From JBHENC01 sp051000345 (lineage in GTDB: Bacteria > Acidobacteriota > Blastocatellia > Pyrinomonadales > Pyrinomonadaceae), in NCBI GenBank assembly GCA_051000345.1, contig JBPCOJ010000009.1, positions 1 to 64,000 of the forward strand: DNA of 64,000 bases, written 5' to 3'. Shown here one piece after another: positions 15,375-25,035 of the stretch; positions within the stretch are counted from its first letter, which is position 1, and the number at the start of each line of letters is the position of its first letter. The notes under the pieces were generated by a model, which was not told where the DNA came from, made no database searches, and saw only the letters and a program-made list of their open reading frames with translations. Made by a program: the position numbers and the translations under genes.

Positions 15375-16346
15375 TCATGCTGATTTAATCGTTAGTATTG
15401 CGTCTGTGGCTTGCGGGTTTTCGCGGCTCGTCAATTCTTTTAATTCTTCGGTAGCCGAAACGAAACGCGTGCGCCAGATGAAGATTGTGGAGAGAAGTAG
15501 CGCGAGCGTGCAGGCCGCGCCGCCCTCTATGCCGTATGCGCCGCCCGTTATCCAATCCGGCCCCATGTCCGTCGCGCGCAGAAGCGGCGCGGGCGTTATT
15601 CTGTCAATGCCGCTGACGGGCAAGCCTAAGATTGCGCCCATCATCCAATTCCAAGACCAGTGAACGCCGAGCGGAAACCACAAGCTTCTGGTGCGCGTGT
15701 AAGCGACGGCGAGCCACACGCCCGCAAGAGTCGTATTGATGAACGTAAAGCCGGGGACGACGTTCGGGTTGTTTAGATGAATGCCCGCAAAGAACACGGA
15801 AGAAGGCAGCAGCGCCAACCACACAGGCCATGAGCGAAGCACTGTCTGCAATGGATAACCGCGAAACACGGATTCTTCTCCGGCGGCTGACACTATGAAA
15901 ATGCCGCCGGAGACAAGCAAGGTTTTCAAGACCGCCGCGCTTATTCCCGCGAGCGCCCATTGAAAACGAAAGCCGCCGCACGCCCCCGCGATGAGCGTCG
16001 CCAGAAGCAATGACGCCGCGCCTGTGAGAGAGCCTACAAGCAAATCGCGCAGCCAGCCTCTGTGTCGCGTCCAGCCGAGCGCACGCGCGGGCAATCCCTC
16101 AAGCAGCGCACCGCACAGCCACCCGCACACGCACGCCGCCGTAATCAGTTCGAGGGCCTGCACCGCATATCCCCAATTGCTTTCCAGAAACGAAATTCCG
16201 CGCTCGCCGAAAGCCACGCGCAAAAAGAAGACTAAGCCTCTTTCAATAATTTGCGTGGTAATTAGAAAGAGAACTGTGAAGATGATTAAACGCCAGCCGC
16301 TGCGCAGACGATTGGCGCGATTGAAAAGGAGTTGTACAGGTTGCAT
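15375..16346 (-). CDS. CPBP (CAAX/Abi) family intramembrane metalloprotease
   Basis: This protein of 323 aa has about seven hydrophobic segments. It contains the glutamate-rich motif AAGEESVFRGYPLQ (EExxxR), then FFAGIHLNN and, downstream, the HWSWNW segment, which together supply the family's metal-binding Glu and His residues. CPBP proteins act in the membrane as proteases or scaffolds, and substrates usually cannot be predicted. The ATG at 16346 begins MQPVQLLFNRANRLRSGWR just before the first helix; the longer upstream frame lacks support. It is divergent from ntrY. Confidence 0.88.
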   Translation of the reverse strand: MQPVQLLFNRANRLRSGWRLIIFTVLFLITTQIIERGLVFFLRVAFGERGISFLESNWGYAVQALELITAACVCGWLCGALLEGLPARALGWTRHRGWLRDLLVGSLTGAASLLLATLIAGACGGFRFQWALAGISAAVLKTLLVSGGIFIVSAAGEESVFRGYPLQTVLRSWPVWLALLPSSVFFAGIHLNNPNVVPGFTFINTTLAGVWLAVAYTRTRSLWFPLGVHWSWNWMMGAILGLPVSGIDRITPAPLLRATDMGPDWITGGAYGIEGGAACTLALLLSTIFIWRTRFVSATEELKELTSRENPQATDAILTIKSA

Positions 16347-16504
16347 CGAATTCGAGCGAAAACCGTCAATTGTAAAATCCTTCGCATTGTAACCGAAGCT
16401 GACAGCCGTAGGCACTTTTGCGGACAAGCCTTGGAAGCAACGCGCCGCCAAACTTCCCGTCTATTCCTTATGCTAAACTGAACGCTGAATTGGCGGGCGA
16501 ATTT

Positions 16505-18826
16505 ATGAACGAACGATCATCTGTGGACGCAAACGAAAAAGCCAGCGCTGACAAGCCGCGCAAGCGAATCGCGCCGTGGCTGCTCGGCGGGTTGGTGCTT
16601 GCGCTACTGACGGTGCTCGTCGCGGCGCAGGCATTTCAAGTATGGACGGTAGTGACGCCAGACACTGCTTCCGATGCGTTGCTGCTTTACGCGCTGTCAT
16701 CGTTGATCTTCGTCGCCTTTATGGTCTTCGCGTTTATCCTCGTGCGCATTCTGCTGAAGCTGCGCCAAGAGCGGCGCGAGAGGCGTCCCGGCTCGAAAAT
16801 CAAAACACGCCTGATCGTTTATTTCATCGCTTTGAGTTTACTTCCGATCACGGCGATGGCAGTGTTCTCGTTTCTTTTTATCAACCGCTCGCTGGAGAAG
16901 TGGTTCAATCGTTTGCCGGAAAACGTCGTGCGGGAAACAGTCGAAGTGCAGCGCCGGACTGTTTTGACTCATGCGCAGAATTTACGCGCGACTGCTTCCA
17001 TGCTTGCCACAGCGCTCGGCGAAAATTTCAATCCGCGCGAAGAAAAAGCGTTGCTCGACAAACTCTTGGCAAGCGGTCATCTGTCGGCTATCGAAATCGT
17101 TTCGACGCGCGGCGAATCGCAGGCGATAAGCGAGCAGCCGGGCATTTCTCCGTCGGCGCGCAACGAATTGAATCAAACGCTCGAAGCCGCACGCAACGCA
17201 AACAGCGAAACGAATGCCAATCTTTATGACGATAAAGGTTTCGATGCCGTCGCCGTGCCGCTCGGCAGCGAGAGGAAATTGATTCTGGCGCGCGCCGGAA
17301 GCAGCAATACAAGTCTGGATGATGCCATTACAGGCACGCACAGCGAGTACAACAAGTTGGTCGCGCGCCAGCACAGAGTACGCCAACTCGGTTTGTCCAC
17401 GCTCGGACTCTTTACGCTGCTGCAACTATTCGCCGTCACATGGATTGCGATTCATTTAGCGCGCGGCATAGCGACGCCGATCAAGGCGCTCGCCGAAGCC
17501 GCGGACGAAGTTGCGCGCGGCAATCTCGCGCATCGCGTCAATACAATTGCCGAAGACGAACTCGCTCTGCTTGCCGATTCCTTCAACGCGATGACGGCGC
17601 AGTTAGCTGAAAATCGCCAACGCATCGAAGCGGGCGCGGGCGAATTGCGTGACAAGAATATGGCGCTCGAAGAACGGCGCGACTACATCGAAATCGTGCT
17701 CGAATCTTTGTCAACCGGCGTTATCTCGCTTGACGAAAACGACCTCGTGACGACGATCAATCCGGCTGCCGCAGGAATGCTGCAAGTGCCGGAAGCCGCG
17801 CGCGCAAACTTTACGCTCGCGCAAATCACTTGCGCCGAAGATCACGCCGTGCTTGACCGACTGCTGCGCCGCGCACGCCGCGCGGGGCGCGCTTCGGAAC
17901 AAACTGAACTAGGCCGCAACGCTTCGCAGGAAAGCGCCGTGATTCCCGTCGCGCTGACGGCTTCGGCGCTCCCTGCGCGCTCCGGCAAAAAGGGCAGCGG
18001 CGTCGTGCTCGTGATGGAAGACTTGACGGAACTTTTATCGGCGCAAAGAGCCGCCGCATGGAGCGAAGTCGCGCGCCGCATGGCGCATGAAATCAAAAAT
18101 CCTTTAACGCCCATTCAACTTTCAGCCGAACGCATCGCGAAAAGTTTTGCGACGAGTTGTTACAAGACAACCGGCGTCGCGCCGAACGGCAACGGCGGCG
18201 GCTTGCCACTAAACGCAACGAGCGCTGAAGCGGCAAGCGTTGATGCCGTTTCGCGCGCACGCATGGCGAAAATCGTCGATGAATGTACTTCAACGATCAC
18301 GCGCGAGGTCGCCGGTCTCAAAGCGATGGTTGACGAATTTTCCAGATTCGCGCGCCTGCCGCACGCGCGCCTCGAGGCATCGGATTTGAATGAAGTCGTC
18401 CGGCAGGCCGCCACGCTTTACGAAGGCCGTTTGGAAAACATTCGCATGGACGTGCGTCTGGCGCGGCAGCTTCCGCCCGCGATGCTCGATGTCGAACAAC
18501 TGCGCCGCGTCTTTGTAAACTTGATTGATAATGCTCTGGAATCGCTCGGCGAAGTCGAAGGAGAACACCGCATCACAATTGCGACGGCGCACGATCCTGC
18601 ACGCGGCCTGCTGCTCGCCGAAGTCGCGGACACAGGCCACGGGATTCCCCGCGCCGCCTTCGCCAAATTATTTCAGCCCTACTTTTCCACGCGCGAACGC
18701 GGCACAGGACTCGGCCTCGCCATCATTCAACGCATCATCAAAGATCACGGCGGACACATTCGCGCCGAAGCCAATCGCCCGCGCGGAGCCAAGTTTATGA
18801 TCGAACTACCGGCAACAAATGGGTAA
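16505..18826 (+). CDS. ntrY: Sensor histidine kinase NtrY-like
   Basis: This membrane sensor of about 773 aa has three N-terminal helices (LLGGLVLALLTVLVAAQAF, LLYALSSLIFVAFMVFAFIL and IVYFIALSLLPITAMAVFSF), an extracytoplasmic region, a further helix (LGLFTLLQLFAVTWIAIHLA), HAMP (EDELALLADSFNAM), a PAS-like segment, HisKA with the phospho-His in MAHEIKNPLTP (about residue 527), and HATPase with NLIDNALESL, DTGHGIP and GTGLGLAI. It autophosphorylates and passes phosphate to the response regulator encoded 124 bp downstream. The ATG at 16505 sits just before the charged N-terminus. A short low-complexity insert rich in Asn and Gly follows the H-box. Confidence 0.9.
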   Translation: MNERSSVDANEKASADKPRKRIAPWLLGGLVLALLTVLVAAQAFQVWTVVTPDTASDALLLYALSSLIFVAFMVFAFILVRILLKLRQERRERRPGSKIKTRLIVYFIALSLLPITAMAVFSFLFINRSLEKWFNRLPENVVRETVEVQRRTVLTHAQNLRATASMLATALGENFNPREEKALLDKLLASGHLSAIEIVSTRGESQAISEQPGISPSARNELNQTLEAARNANSETNANLYDDKGFDAVAVPLGSERKLILARAGSSNTSLDDAITGTHSEYNKLVARQHRVRQLGLSTLGLFTLLQLFAVTWIAIHLARGIATPIKALAEAADEVARGNLAHRVNTIAEDELALLADSFNAMTAQLAENRQRIEAGAGELRDKNMALEERRDYIEIVLESLSTGVISLDENDLVTTINPAAAGMLQVPEAARANFTLAQITCAEDHAVLDRLLRRARRAGRASEQTELGRNASQESAVIPVALTASALPARSGKKGSGVVLVMEDLTELLSAQRAAAWSEVARRMAHEIKNPLTPIQLSAERIAKSFATSCYKTTGVAPNGNGGGLPLNATSAEAASVDAVSRARMAKIVDECTSTITREVAGLKAMVDEFSRFARLPHARLEASDLNEVVRQAATLYEGRLENIRMDVRLARQLPPAMLDVEQLRRVFVNLIDNALESLGEVEGEHRITIATAHDPARGLLLAEVADTGHGIPRAAFAKLFQPYFSTRERGTGLGLAIIQRIIKDHGGHIRAEANRPRGAKFMIELPATNG

Positions 18827-18827
18827 A

Positions 18828-18942
18828 GAAGTCAGAAGTCAGAAGTCAGAAGCCGGAACAAAGAAAAGCACAAAAGCAATGTGTGATGCGCGACTTGCCT
18901 TGCGGCGTATTTTTATTCTGTCTCCTGACTCCTGAATACTGT
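18828..18942. repeat. Heptad-period inverted repeat (GAAGTCA family), locus B
   Basis: The left array is GAAGTCA three times perfectly, plus GAAGCCG (18828-18855). The right array is ATTCTGT, CTCCTGA, CTCCTGA, ATACTGT (18915-18942), the inverse of a CAGGAGT-type heptad. The arms enclose about 59 bp. The whole block fills the gap between ntrY and ntrX, so an ntrYX transcript would carry it. Confidence 0.8.
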
Positions 18943-18950
18943 GCATTGAG

Positions 18951-20297
<1,347 letters not shown>

Positions 20298-20390
20298 CAC
20301 GTCCGCTTAACATCTTGCGGCGTGTTCCGGGCATCAAAGTTCCTGTGCGTTTGATTCATAAACGCGCGGCACGGATGTTGCTCTTTTTGT

Positions 20391-20419
20391 TTGACAAGGC
20401 CGCGCGAATGGCTTATCTG
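20391..20419 (+). promoter_or_regulatory. Sigma-70-like promoter for the radical SAM gene
   Basis: TTGACA (20391-20396), a 17-bp spacer, TATCTG (20414-20419), 75 bp upstream of the ATG at 20495. The call is by consensus only. Confidence 0.55.
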
Positions 20420-20494
20420 TTAAGATTGCCGTGATTGAAGAAGCGGCATGTACGGCGCGCTCGCTTTCAATGCGCGAATTGATTTGAGGTAAAG

Positions 20495-21658
20495 ATGGAT
20501 TACACAACCAAAGAACTTTTGAAACGCTACGCCAAGCTTGCATTAGGGCAGCCGTTTGCGCCCGTGCTGCTCAACATTTTGGTGACGAGCGTATGCGATA
20601 TGCGTTGCACGCACTGCTTTTTCACCGAAGAATTGGATGATCGTCCGCGCAAGAAATTGCAGATGAAGACAGAGGAAATTCAAAAGATTTCCGAAACACT
20701 CGGCGGCAATCTCGGCGTGCTTATACTCGCGGGCGGCGAGCCGTTCACGCGAAAGGACTTACCGGAAATCGTCCGCGCCTTTTACGAAAACAACAAACTA
20801 GAATCCGTTTACCTGATGTCGAACGGGCAGATTCAAAAGCGCATCATTCCCGATGTGACACGCATTCTCGAAGAGTGTCCGAATCTGAACGTCGCTGTCG
20901 CGCTCGGCATCGACGGCCTCAAAGACCAGCACGAAAAGATTCGCCGCAAACCCGGTTCGTGGGATATGGCGATTGACACTGCGCGCCAGCTTCAACAAAT
21001 CAAGAAGGAATACAAGCGGCTCGACATTCAAACTTGCACATGCTTTATGAACTCGAATCAGGACACGATTTTCGAGTGGTACGATTTTCTGAAGTACGAT
21101 CTGAAGCCCGACAAAGTCAATTTCAATTACATTCGTCCGCCGTCAGCCAATCCTATCGAACTGGATATTGACCATTCGCGTTACACCCAACTCGCAACGA
21201 TGATCGACGAAGATTCGCGCCACGCCGCAATTAAGAATAACTACGGCGGCGACGCAGGCTTCTTCAAGGCCGCGATTGACATTTACATGCACGGCTTAAT
21301 CGACAAAGCGCAGAAGGAACAGAAAGCGCAGATGACTTGCTACGCGGGCACGGCGGGCGGCGTCATCTACGACGAAGGCACTGTTTCATCCTGCGAGAAT
21401 CTCGAACCGATTGCCAACTTGCGCGACTACGATTGGAATTTCCAGAAACTCTGGCTCTCGCCCGCAATGCAAGCGCGCCGCGAGAAAGCGCAAAACGGCT
21501 GCTTCTGCACACACGAATCGAACAGCTACTATCCGTCGTTGCCGTTCAATCCGAAGCACTTGATTCAAATCAAGAAGCTCGAACGCGAAATGAAAAAAGC
21601 GCGCAAACAGATTGACCGCCAGCAACCCGAAGCCGACGGCGTAATTGTGAAGGCGTAA
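20495..21658 (+). CDS. Radical SAM protein with SPASM-like C-terminal cysteines
   Basis: This 387-aa protein has the radical SAM cluster motif in CDMRCTHCFF (CxxxCxxC) around residues 33-40, AGGEPFTRKDLPEI as the SAM-binding GGEP segment, and a C-terminal region with CYAGTAGG, SSCENLEP and GCFCTHE, compatible with an auxiliary Fe-S cluster. A basic coiled tail follows (LKKLEREMKKARKQ type). The ATG has a GAGGTAAAG ribosome-binding site. The next gene, on the same strand, is an MGDG-synthase-like glycosyltransferase. The substrate is unknown, and neighbours only hint at lipid or envelope modification. Confidence 0.85.
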   Translation: MDYTTKELLKRYAKLALGQPFAPVLLNILVTSVCDMRCTHCFFTEELDDRPRKKLQMKTEEIQKISETLGGNLGVLILAGGEPFTRKDLPEIVRAFYENNKLESVYLMSNGQIQKRIIPDVTRILEECPNLNVAVALGIDGLKDQHEKIRRKPGSWDMAIDTARQLQQIKKEYKRLDIQTCTCFMNSNQDTIFEWYDFLKYDLKPDKVNFNYIRPPSANPIELDIDHSRYTQLATMIDEDSRHAAIKNNYGGDAGFFKAAIDIYMHGLIDKAQKEQKAQMTCYAGTAGGVIYDEGTVSSCENLEPIANLRDYDWNFQKLWLSPAMQARREKAQNGCFCTHESNSYYPSLPFNPKHLIQIKKLEREMKKARKQIDRQQPEADGVIVKA

Positions 21659-21663
21659 GAAGT

Positions 21664-21736
21664 AGATGCTGGATGTCAGGTGTTGGATATTAGTAACCGA
21701 CTTTTCACCAGCATCTAACATCTAGTATCCGACATC
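21664..21736. repeat. Heptad-period inverted repeat (GGATGTC/CATCTAA family), locus C
   Basis: The left array is AGATGCT, GGATGTC, AGGTGTT, GGATATT (21664-21691). The right array is CAGCATC, TAACATC, TAGTATC, CGACATC (21709-21736), roughly the inverse. A 17-bp core separates them. It fills the gap between the radical SAM and glycosyltransferase genes. Confidence 0.75.
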
Positions 21737-21743
21737 TGCCATT

Positions 21744-22946
21744 ATGTTTCGTTCACGCGTTCCGAAAATTCTGATTATCTCGTCCGACACGGGCGGCGGT
21801 CATCGCTCTGCGGCGGCGGCGATTGGCGCGGGCGTGCAGAAGTTTTTTCAAGGGCGTTCGTATGCCGTGCGCGTCGTGAAGGCAATTGAGGAATCTCACT
21901 CGCTGACGGAAAAGGGCGTGCGGCTTTATAATTGGCTACTTCAAAATAAACAGCACTGGATGAAGTATCTATTCTGGGCGATGAATCGCTTTCGCCCGGA
22001 GACGAGAAATTTCTTTTTGTCGCGTGCTATCGGTTACTTCCGCGATCTATTCGAGCGCTGGTGTCCGCACGTCGTCGTCAGCGTGCATCCTTTAACGCAG
22101 CACATTCTCGCCCGTGTCCTCAAAGAATTAAAACTCGCCGACACGATTCCGCTCGTCACAGTCGTGACAGACCCTTGCTATGGATTCTGGAAGGGCTGGG
22201 CGTGCGACGACGTGCGGCTGTATCTCGTCGCCAGCGATGAAGCGCGCCAGCAGTTGATTGATTACGGAGTCGCGCCGGAACGGATCAAGGTTTCGGGAAT
22301 GCCCGTGCATCCGAAGTTTGAATTTCCGGGCGAGCAAGCGGCGCAAGCGGCGCGCACTGCGCTCGGACTCGATCCCGAAAAATTCACGGTCTTCGTCAAC
22401 GCGGGTTGGGCGGGCGGCGGCAACATTCCGGGTATCTTCCGCGAACTCGTGCGCGGCGAATTGAATGTGCAGGCGATTTTTCTCGCCGGACGCAACGAAG
22501 AATTGCGCGCCGAAGCCGAATCGCTCGCTTTGACCGCGAAGTTCCCGATCAAAGTCATAGGCTATTCGGATCACGTCGAAAATTTAATGGGCGCGGCGAA
22601 TGTGATGATTTCTAAACTCGGCGGCTTGACGACGTTTGAAGCGTTAGCGTGTCGCCTGCCGATTATCGCCGACGCGACAACCGCGCCGATGCCGCAGGAA
22701 GCGGGTGCTGCACAGATGTTGGAGAAACGCGGCGCGGGAATCTTGCTGCAAAAGGCGACGGACATCGTGCCTGTGATACGCCGCATGGTCGAGGATACAA
22801 AGCATTACGCGGCGATGCGTGCGGCCACCATCGGACTGGCGCGGCCTAATTCGACGCGCCGGATCGTTGAAGAAATCACCGCGCTGATTCCCGCGCCCGT
22901 GATGGCGCTCGAAGAACCCGTGCTTGTCGAAGCGCGCCGCGCTTGA
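21744..22946 (+). CDS. MGDG-synthase-like glycosyltransferase (GT28 family)
   Basis: This 400-aa protein opens with the MGDG synthase N-terminal signature ILIISSDTGGGHRSAAAAI, followed by VVSVHPLTQHILARVL and VVTVVTDPCYGFWKGW. The C-terminal GT-B half has VFVNAGWAGGGNIPG and the sugar-nucleotide site MISKLGGLTTFEALACRLPI. The family moves galactose or glucose from UDP-sugar to diacylglycerol, or makes related processive glycolipids, at the inner membrane. It follows the radical SAM gene across a repeat block and is closed by a clear terminator at 23039-23071. Confidence 0.88.
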   Translation: MFRSRVPKILIISSDTGGGHRSAAAAIGAGVQKFFQGRSYAVRVVKAIEESHSLTEKGVRLYNWLLQNKQHWMKYLFWAMNRFRPETRNFFLSRAIGYFRDLFERWCPHVVVSVHPLTQHILARVLKELKLADTIPLVTVVTDPCYGFWKGWACDDVRLYLVASDEARQQLIDYGVAPERIKVSGMPVHPKFEFPGEQAAQAARTALGLDPEKFTVFVNAGWAGGGNIPGIFRELVRGELNVQAIFLAGRNEELRAEAESLALTAKFPIKVIGYSDHVENLMGAANVMISKLGGLTTFEALACRLPIIADATTAPMPQEAGAAQMLEKRGAGILLQKATDIVPVIRRMVEDTKHYAAMRAATIGLARPNSTRRIVEEITALIPAPVMALEEPVLVEARRA

Positions 22947-23038
22947 TTAGTTGCCCTTAATTAATTGCCTTGAATTGACGGGCGCGTGCGATTCGCGTTT
23001 TAATCAGTCCAGACAACGAAGAAAAGATTTTCTAGCCT

Positions 23039-23071
23039 GCCCGCTTCGGTCATGTCGAAGCGGGCTTTTTT
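23039..23071 (+). terminator. Rho-independent terminator
   Basis: A perfect 10-bp stem GCCCGCTTCG / CGAAGCGGGC (23039-23048 and 23056-23065) with a 7-nt loop is followed by six T (23066-23071). It ends the glycosyltransferase transcript and lies 17 bp before the next gene start. Confidence 0.9.
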
Positions 23072-23087
23072 GGAGACAAAAACTTAA

Positions 23088-23837
23088 GTGAGCCTTTTGC
23101 TTGAAGGAAAACGCGCCTTTATCACGGGCGGAACGCGCGGCATCGGCGCGGCGCTCTGCGAAGTCTTTGCGCGTGAAGGCGCGGACGTGGCTTTCAATTA
23201 CAATTCGCGCGACGATCTGGCCGAAACCGTCGTTGAAAAAATCAAAGCCCACGGGCGGCGCGCGCTCTCCTACAAAATCTCCGTCACGGATCGCGTCGGC
23301 TTGAAAAAAATGACGCGCGAATTGGTCGGAGAGTGGAGCGGCGTGGATATACTCGTCAACAACGCCGCCATCAATCGCGGCGATAACTTTGCCACGACGA
23401 CTGACCGCGCGTGGGATGAAGTCATCAACACCAACGTCAACGGCCTCTTCGCCGTCACCAAACCGATTTACAGGCAGATGATGCGCCAGCGCAAGGGAGC
23501 GATTCTCAACATCACTTCCATCGGCGCAATCCGCGCGTTGCCGACGGCAGTCCACTACGCGACATCGAAGGCCGCCGTCATCGGCTTTACCAAGTGCCTT
23601 TCGCGCGAAGCGATTAACTTCGGCGTCAGCGTCAACGCCATCGCCGCTGGTATCTTCGACACAGACCTCGCGCACACCCTGCCCGAAAGACTTTTACAGA
23701 TGCACGAATTCTGGGTCGCGCGTGGGCGATTGGGACGCCCCGAAGAACTCGCCGAATACGCCGCTTTTATGGTCAGCGACCGCAACAGCTTTATGAACGG
23801 CGAAGTCGTCATCGTGGACGGTGGCGCGGTGACATAG
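23088..23837 (+). CDS. SDR-family oxidoreductase (3-oxoacyl-ACP reductase-like)
   Basis: This 249-aa classical short-chain dehydrogenase starts at a GTG. It has the cofactor loop TGGTRGIGAALCE near residue 13, NNAAINRGD, the catalytic Ser in ITSIGAIRA and YATSK with the Tyr-Lys pair, and a DGGAVT C-terminus. Family members reduce 3-oxoacyl-ACP in fatty acid synthesis or act on other keto substrates. It stands alone behind a terminator, with no fab genes nearby, so a fatty-acid role is not assured. Confidence 0.85.
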   Translation: MSLLLEGKRAFITGGTRGIGAALCEVFAREGADVAFNYNSRDDLAETVVEKIKAHGRRALSYKISVTDRVGLKKMTRELVGEWSGVDILVNNAAINRGDNFATTTDRAWDEVINTNVNGLFAVTKPIYRQMMRQRKGAILNITSIGAIRALPTAVHYATSKAAVIGFTKCLSREAINFGVSVNAIAAGIFDTDLAHTLPERLLQMHEFWVARGRLGRPEELAEYAAFMVSDRNSFMNGEVVIVDGGAVT

Positions 23838-23902
23838 CTATAATTTGATGCCTTATACATTGATTTGCGGCGCGGCTCGATGATGATAAGCGGAGGCTGA
23901 AG

Positions 23903-24109
23903 ATGATATTCAACGTGACGATTGATCGTGATGAAGACGGAGTATGGATTGTCGAATGTCCTGCTATTCCCGGTTGCGTCAGTCAGGGAAACACCAAAGC
24001 GGAAGCTCTTGAAAATGTGAAGGAAGCTATTGCGTTGTGTCTTGAGGTGCGCGCGGAAAAAGGGTTTCCGTTGACTATCGAGACGCGCCAAGTTGAGGTT
24101 GCAGCATAG
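23903..24109 (+). CDS. HicB-like antitoxin-family protein
   Basis: This 68-aa protein has the HicB-like fold pattern: FNVTIDRDEDGVWIVECPAIPGCVSQGNT, then KAEALENVKEAIALCLEVR. It lacks a C-terminal DNA-binding domain, as many short HicB-like proteins do. A GGAGG ribosome-binding site precedes the ATG. There is no HicA (a small RNA-binding toxin of about 60-80 aa) on either side; the next gene encodes a 299-aa protein whose GTG start overlaps this stop by one base (TAGTG), so the two are probably translated together. Its role as an antitoxin is inferred from family only. Confidence 0.85.
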   Translation: MIFNVTIDRDEDGVWIVECPAIPGCVSQGNTKAEALENVKEAIALCLEVRAEKGFPLTIETRQVEVAA

Positions 24110-25008
24110 TGGATTTCATTAAAGACCTTGTATTAATCTCGAAAAATATATTGGCTGGTTGGGACGTAAATTATTCAGCAGCTAAATCGGATTGGGAAAT
24201 CGTACAAATACTCGCAAACTTCCAATCAAAGCTAATCGAGCAAATCCCTAGAAATGTCGTTAAATCTCAAAAAATTGAAGATGGATTTGCCTCATATGCG
24301 GAGACTATTAAGAAAGGTCTCCTCGAAATAGAAAATAAGCTCCGCAACGGGGAAGATGTTAATCCACATTTGAGCCAACGTCTCCTCAGAGGTAAGTTTA
24401 CGGATTTACTTTTAGCAGATTGGAACATATATCATCTTCATTTAAGCACTGAAGCTGACAAGAAACGTAAGTATTTCATGAAGGGAACTCGTGATGTGCT
24501 TTTTCTAACGCTCTCAGGTAACACTGCTTACTTTATCGATGTCAGACCTCATGGCATGAGTGAAGGGAACGTATTTGAACAGAAGAATCTCCTTCAAACG
24601 ATTGCTAATGAATGGCCTTGGGTTCTTGAGCCATACAGGATCAAAGGTGCAGTTGGCGTTGAATATGAAGTTAACGATCCGCAAGATATAAAAGAACTGC
24701 GAGAAGCTGGTATCAGCGTAATCCACAAAATCGGCGACGCCATCTATATGCCTATGGGTGGGGGAATTACAACTGCCAGCACTCCTATAAAAGCTACGCT
24801 TGAGAGCAATCGCCTCTACTATCTTGCGAAGGATGCGATGAAGTATGTGATTGACAATCGCGCGGAAATTGACAAGCTTTTTTCGCAAGTCAAAGGGTAC
24901 AATCGCCGCAATGCCAGATTTCATTTACAATTGGGTCAACGTGGATTCCAGATTGGCGAAGTCTCAACACAATCAGCAATTCATCTTGAAGATTTAGGCT
25001 TAGCTTAA
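24109..25008 (+). CDS. Unknown 299-aa protein coupled to the HicB-like gene
   Basis: The GTG start at 24109 overlaps the preceding stop. I do not recognise a named domain. Visible features are an N-terminal helical region, then FTDLLLADWNIYHLHLS, a DVLFLTLSGNTAYFIDVRPHG segment that looks like a nuclease-like or RelE-like beta sheet, and YMPMGGGITTASTPIK. The C-terminus is helical and basic. Codon use is much more AT-rich than the flanking genes, suggesting horizontal transfer. As it is translationally coupled to a HicB-like protein, it may be the partner it controls, but toxicity is unproven. Confidence 0.7.
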   Translation: MDFIKDLVLISKNILAGWDVNYSAAKSDWEIVQILANFQSKLIEQIPRNVVKSQKIEDGFASYAETIKKGLLEIENKLRNGEDVNPHLSQRLLRGKFTDLLLADWNIYHLHLSTEADKKRKYFMKGTRDVLFLTLSGNTAYFIDVRPHGMSEGNVFEQKNLLQTIANEWPWVLEPYRIKGAVGVEYEVNDPQDIKELREAGISVIHKIGDAIYMPMGGGITTASTPIKATLESNRLYYLAKDAMKYVIDNRAEIDKLFSQVKGYNRRNARFHLQLGQRGFQIGEVSTQSAIHLEDLGLA

Positions 25009-25035
25009 CAAGTTATCAAACAGGATTTCCCATGC

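Noticed and set aside
18828..18942. CRISPR array reading of the heptad repeats
   Set aside because: Units are 7 bp and degenerate, with mirrored arms and no regular spacers; no cas genes are nearby.
24109..25008. HicA toxin as the partner of the HicB-like gene
   Set aside because: HicA is about 60-80 residues with a conserved His near the start; this protein is 299 aa and unlike it.
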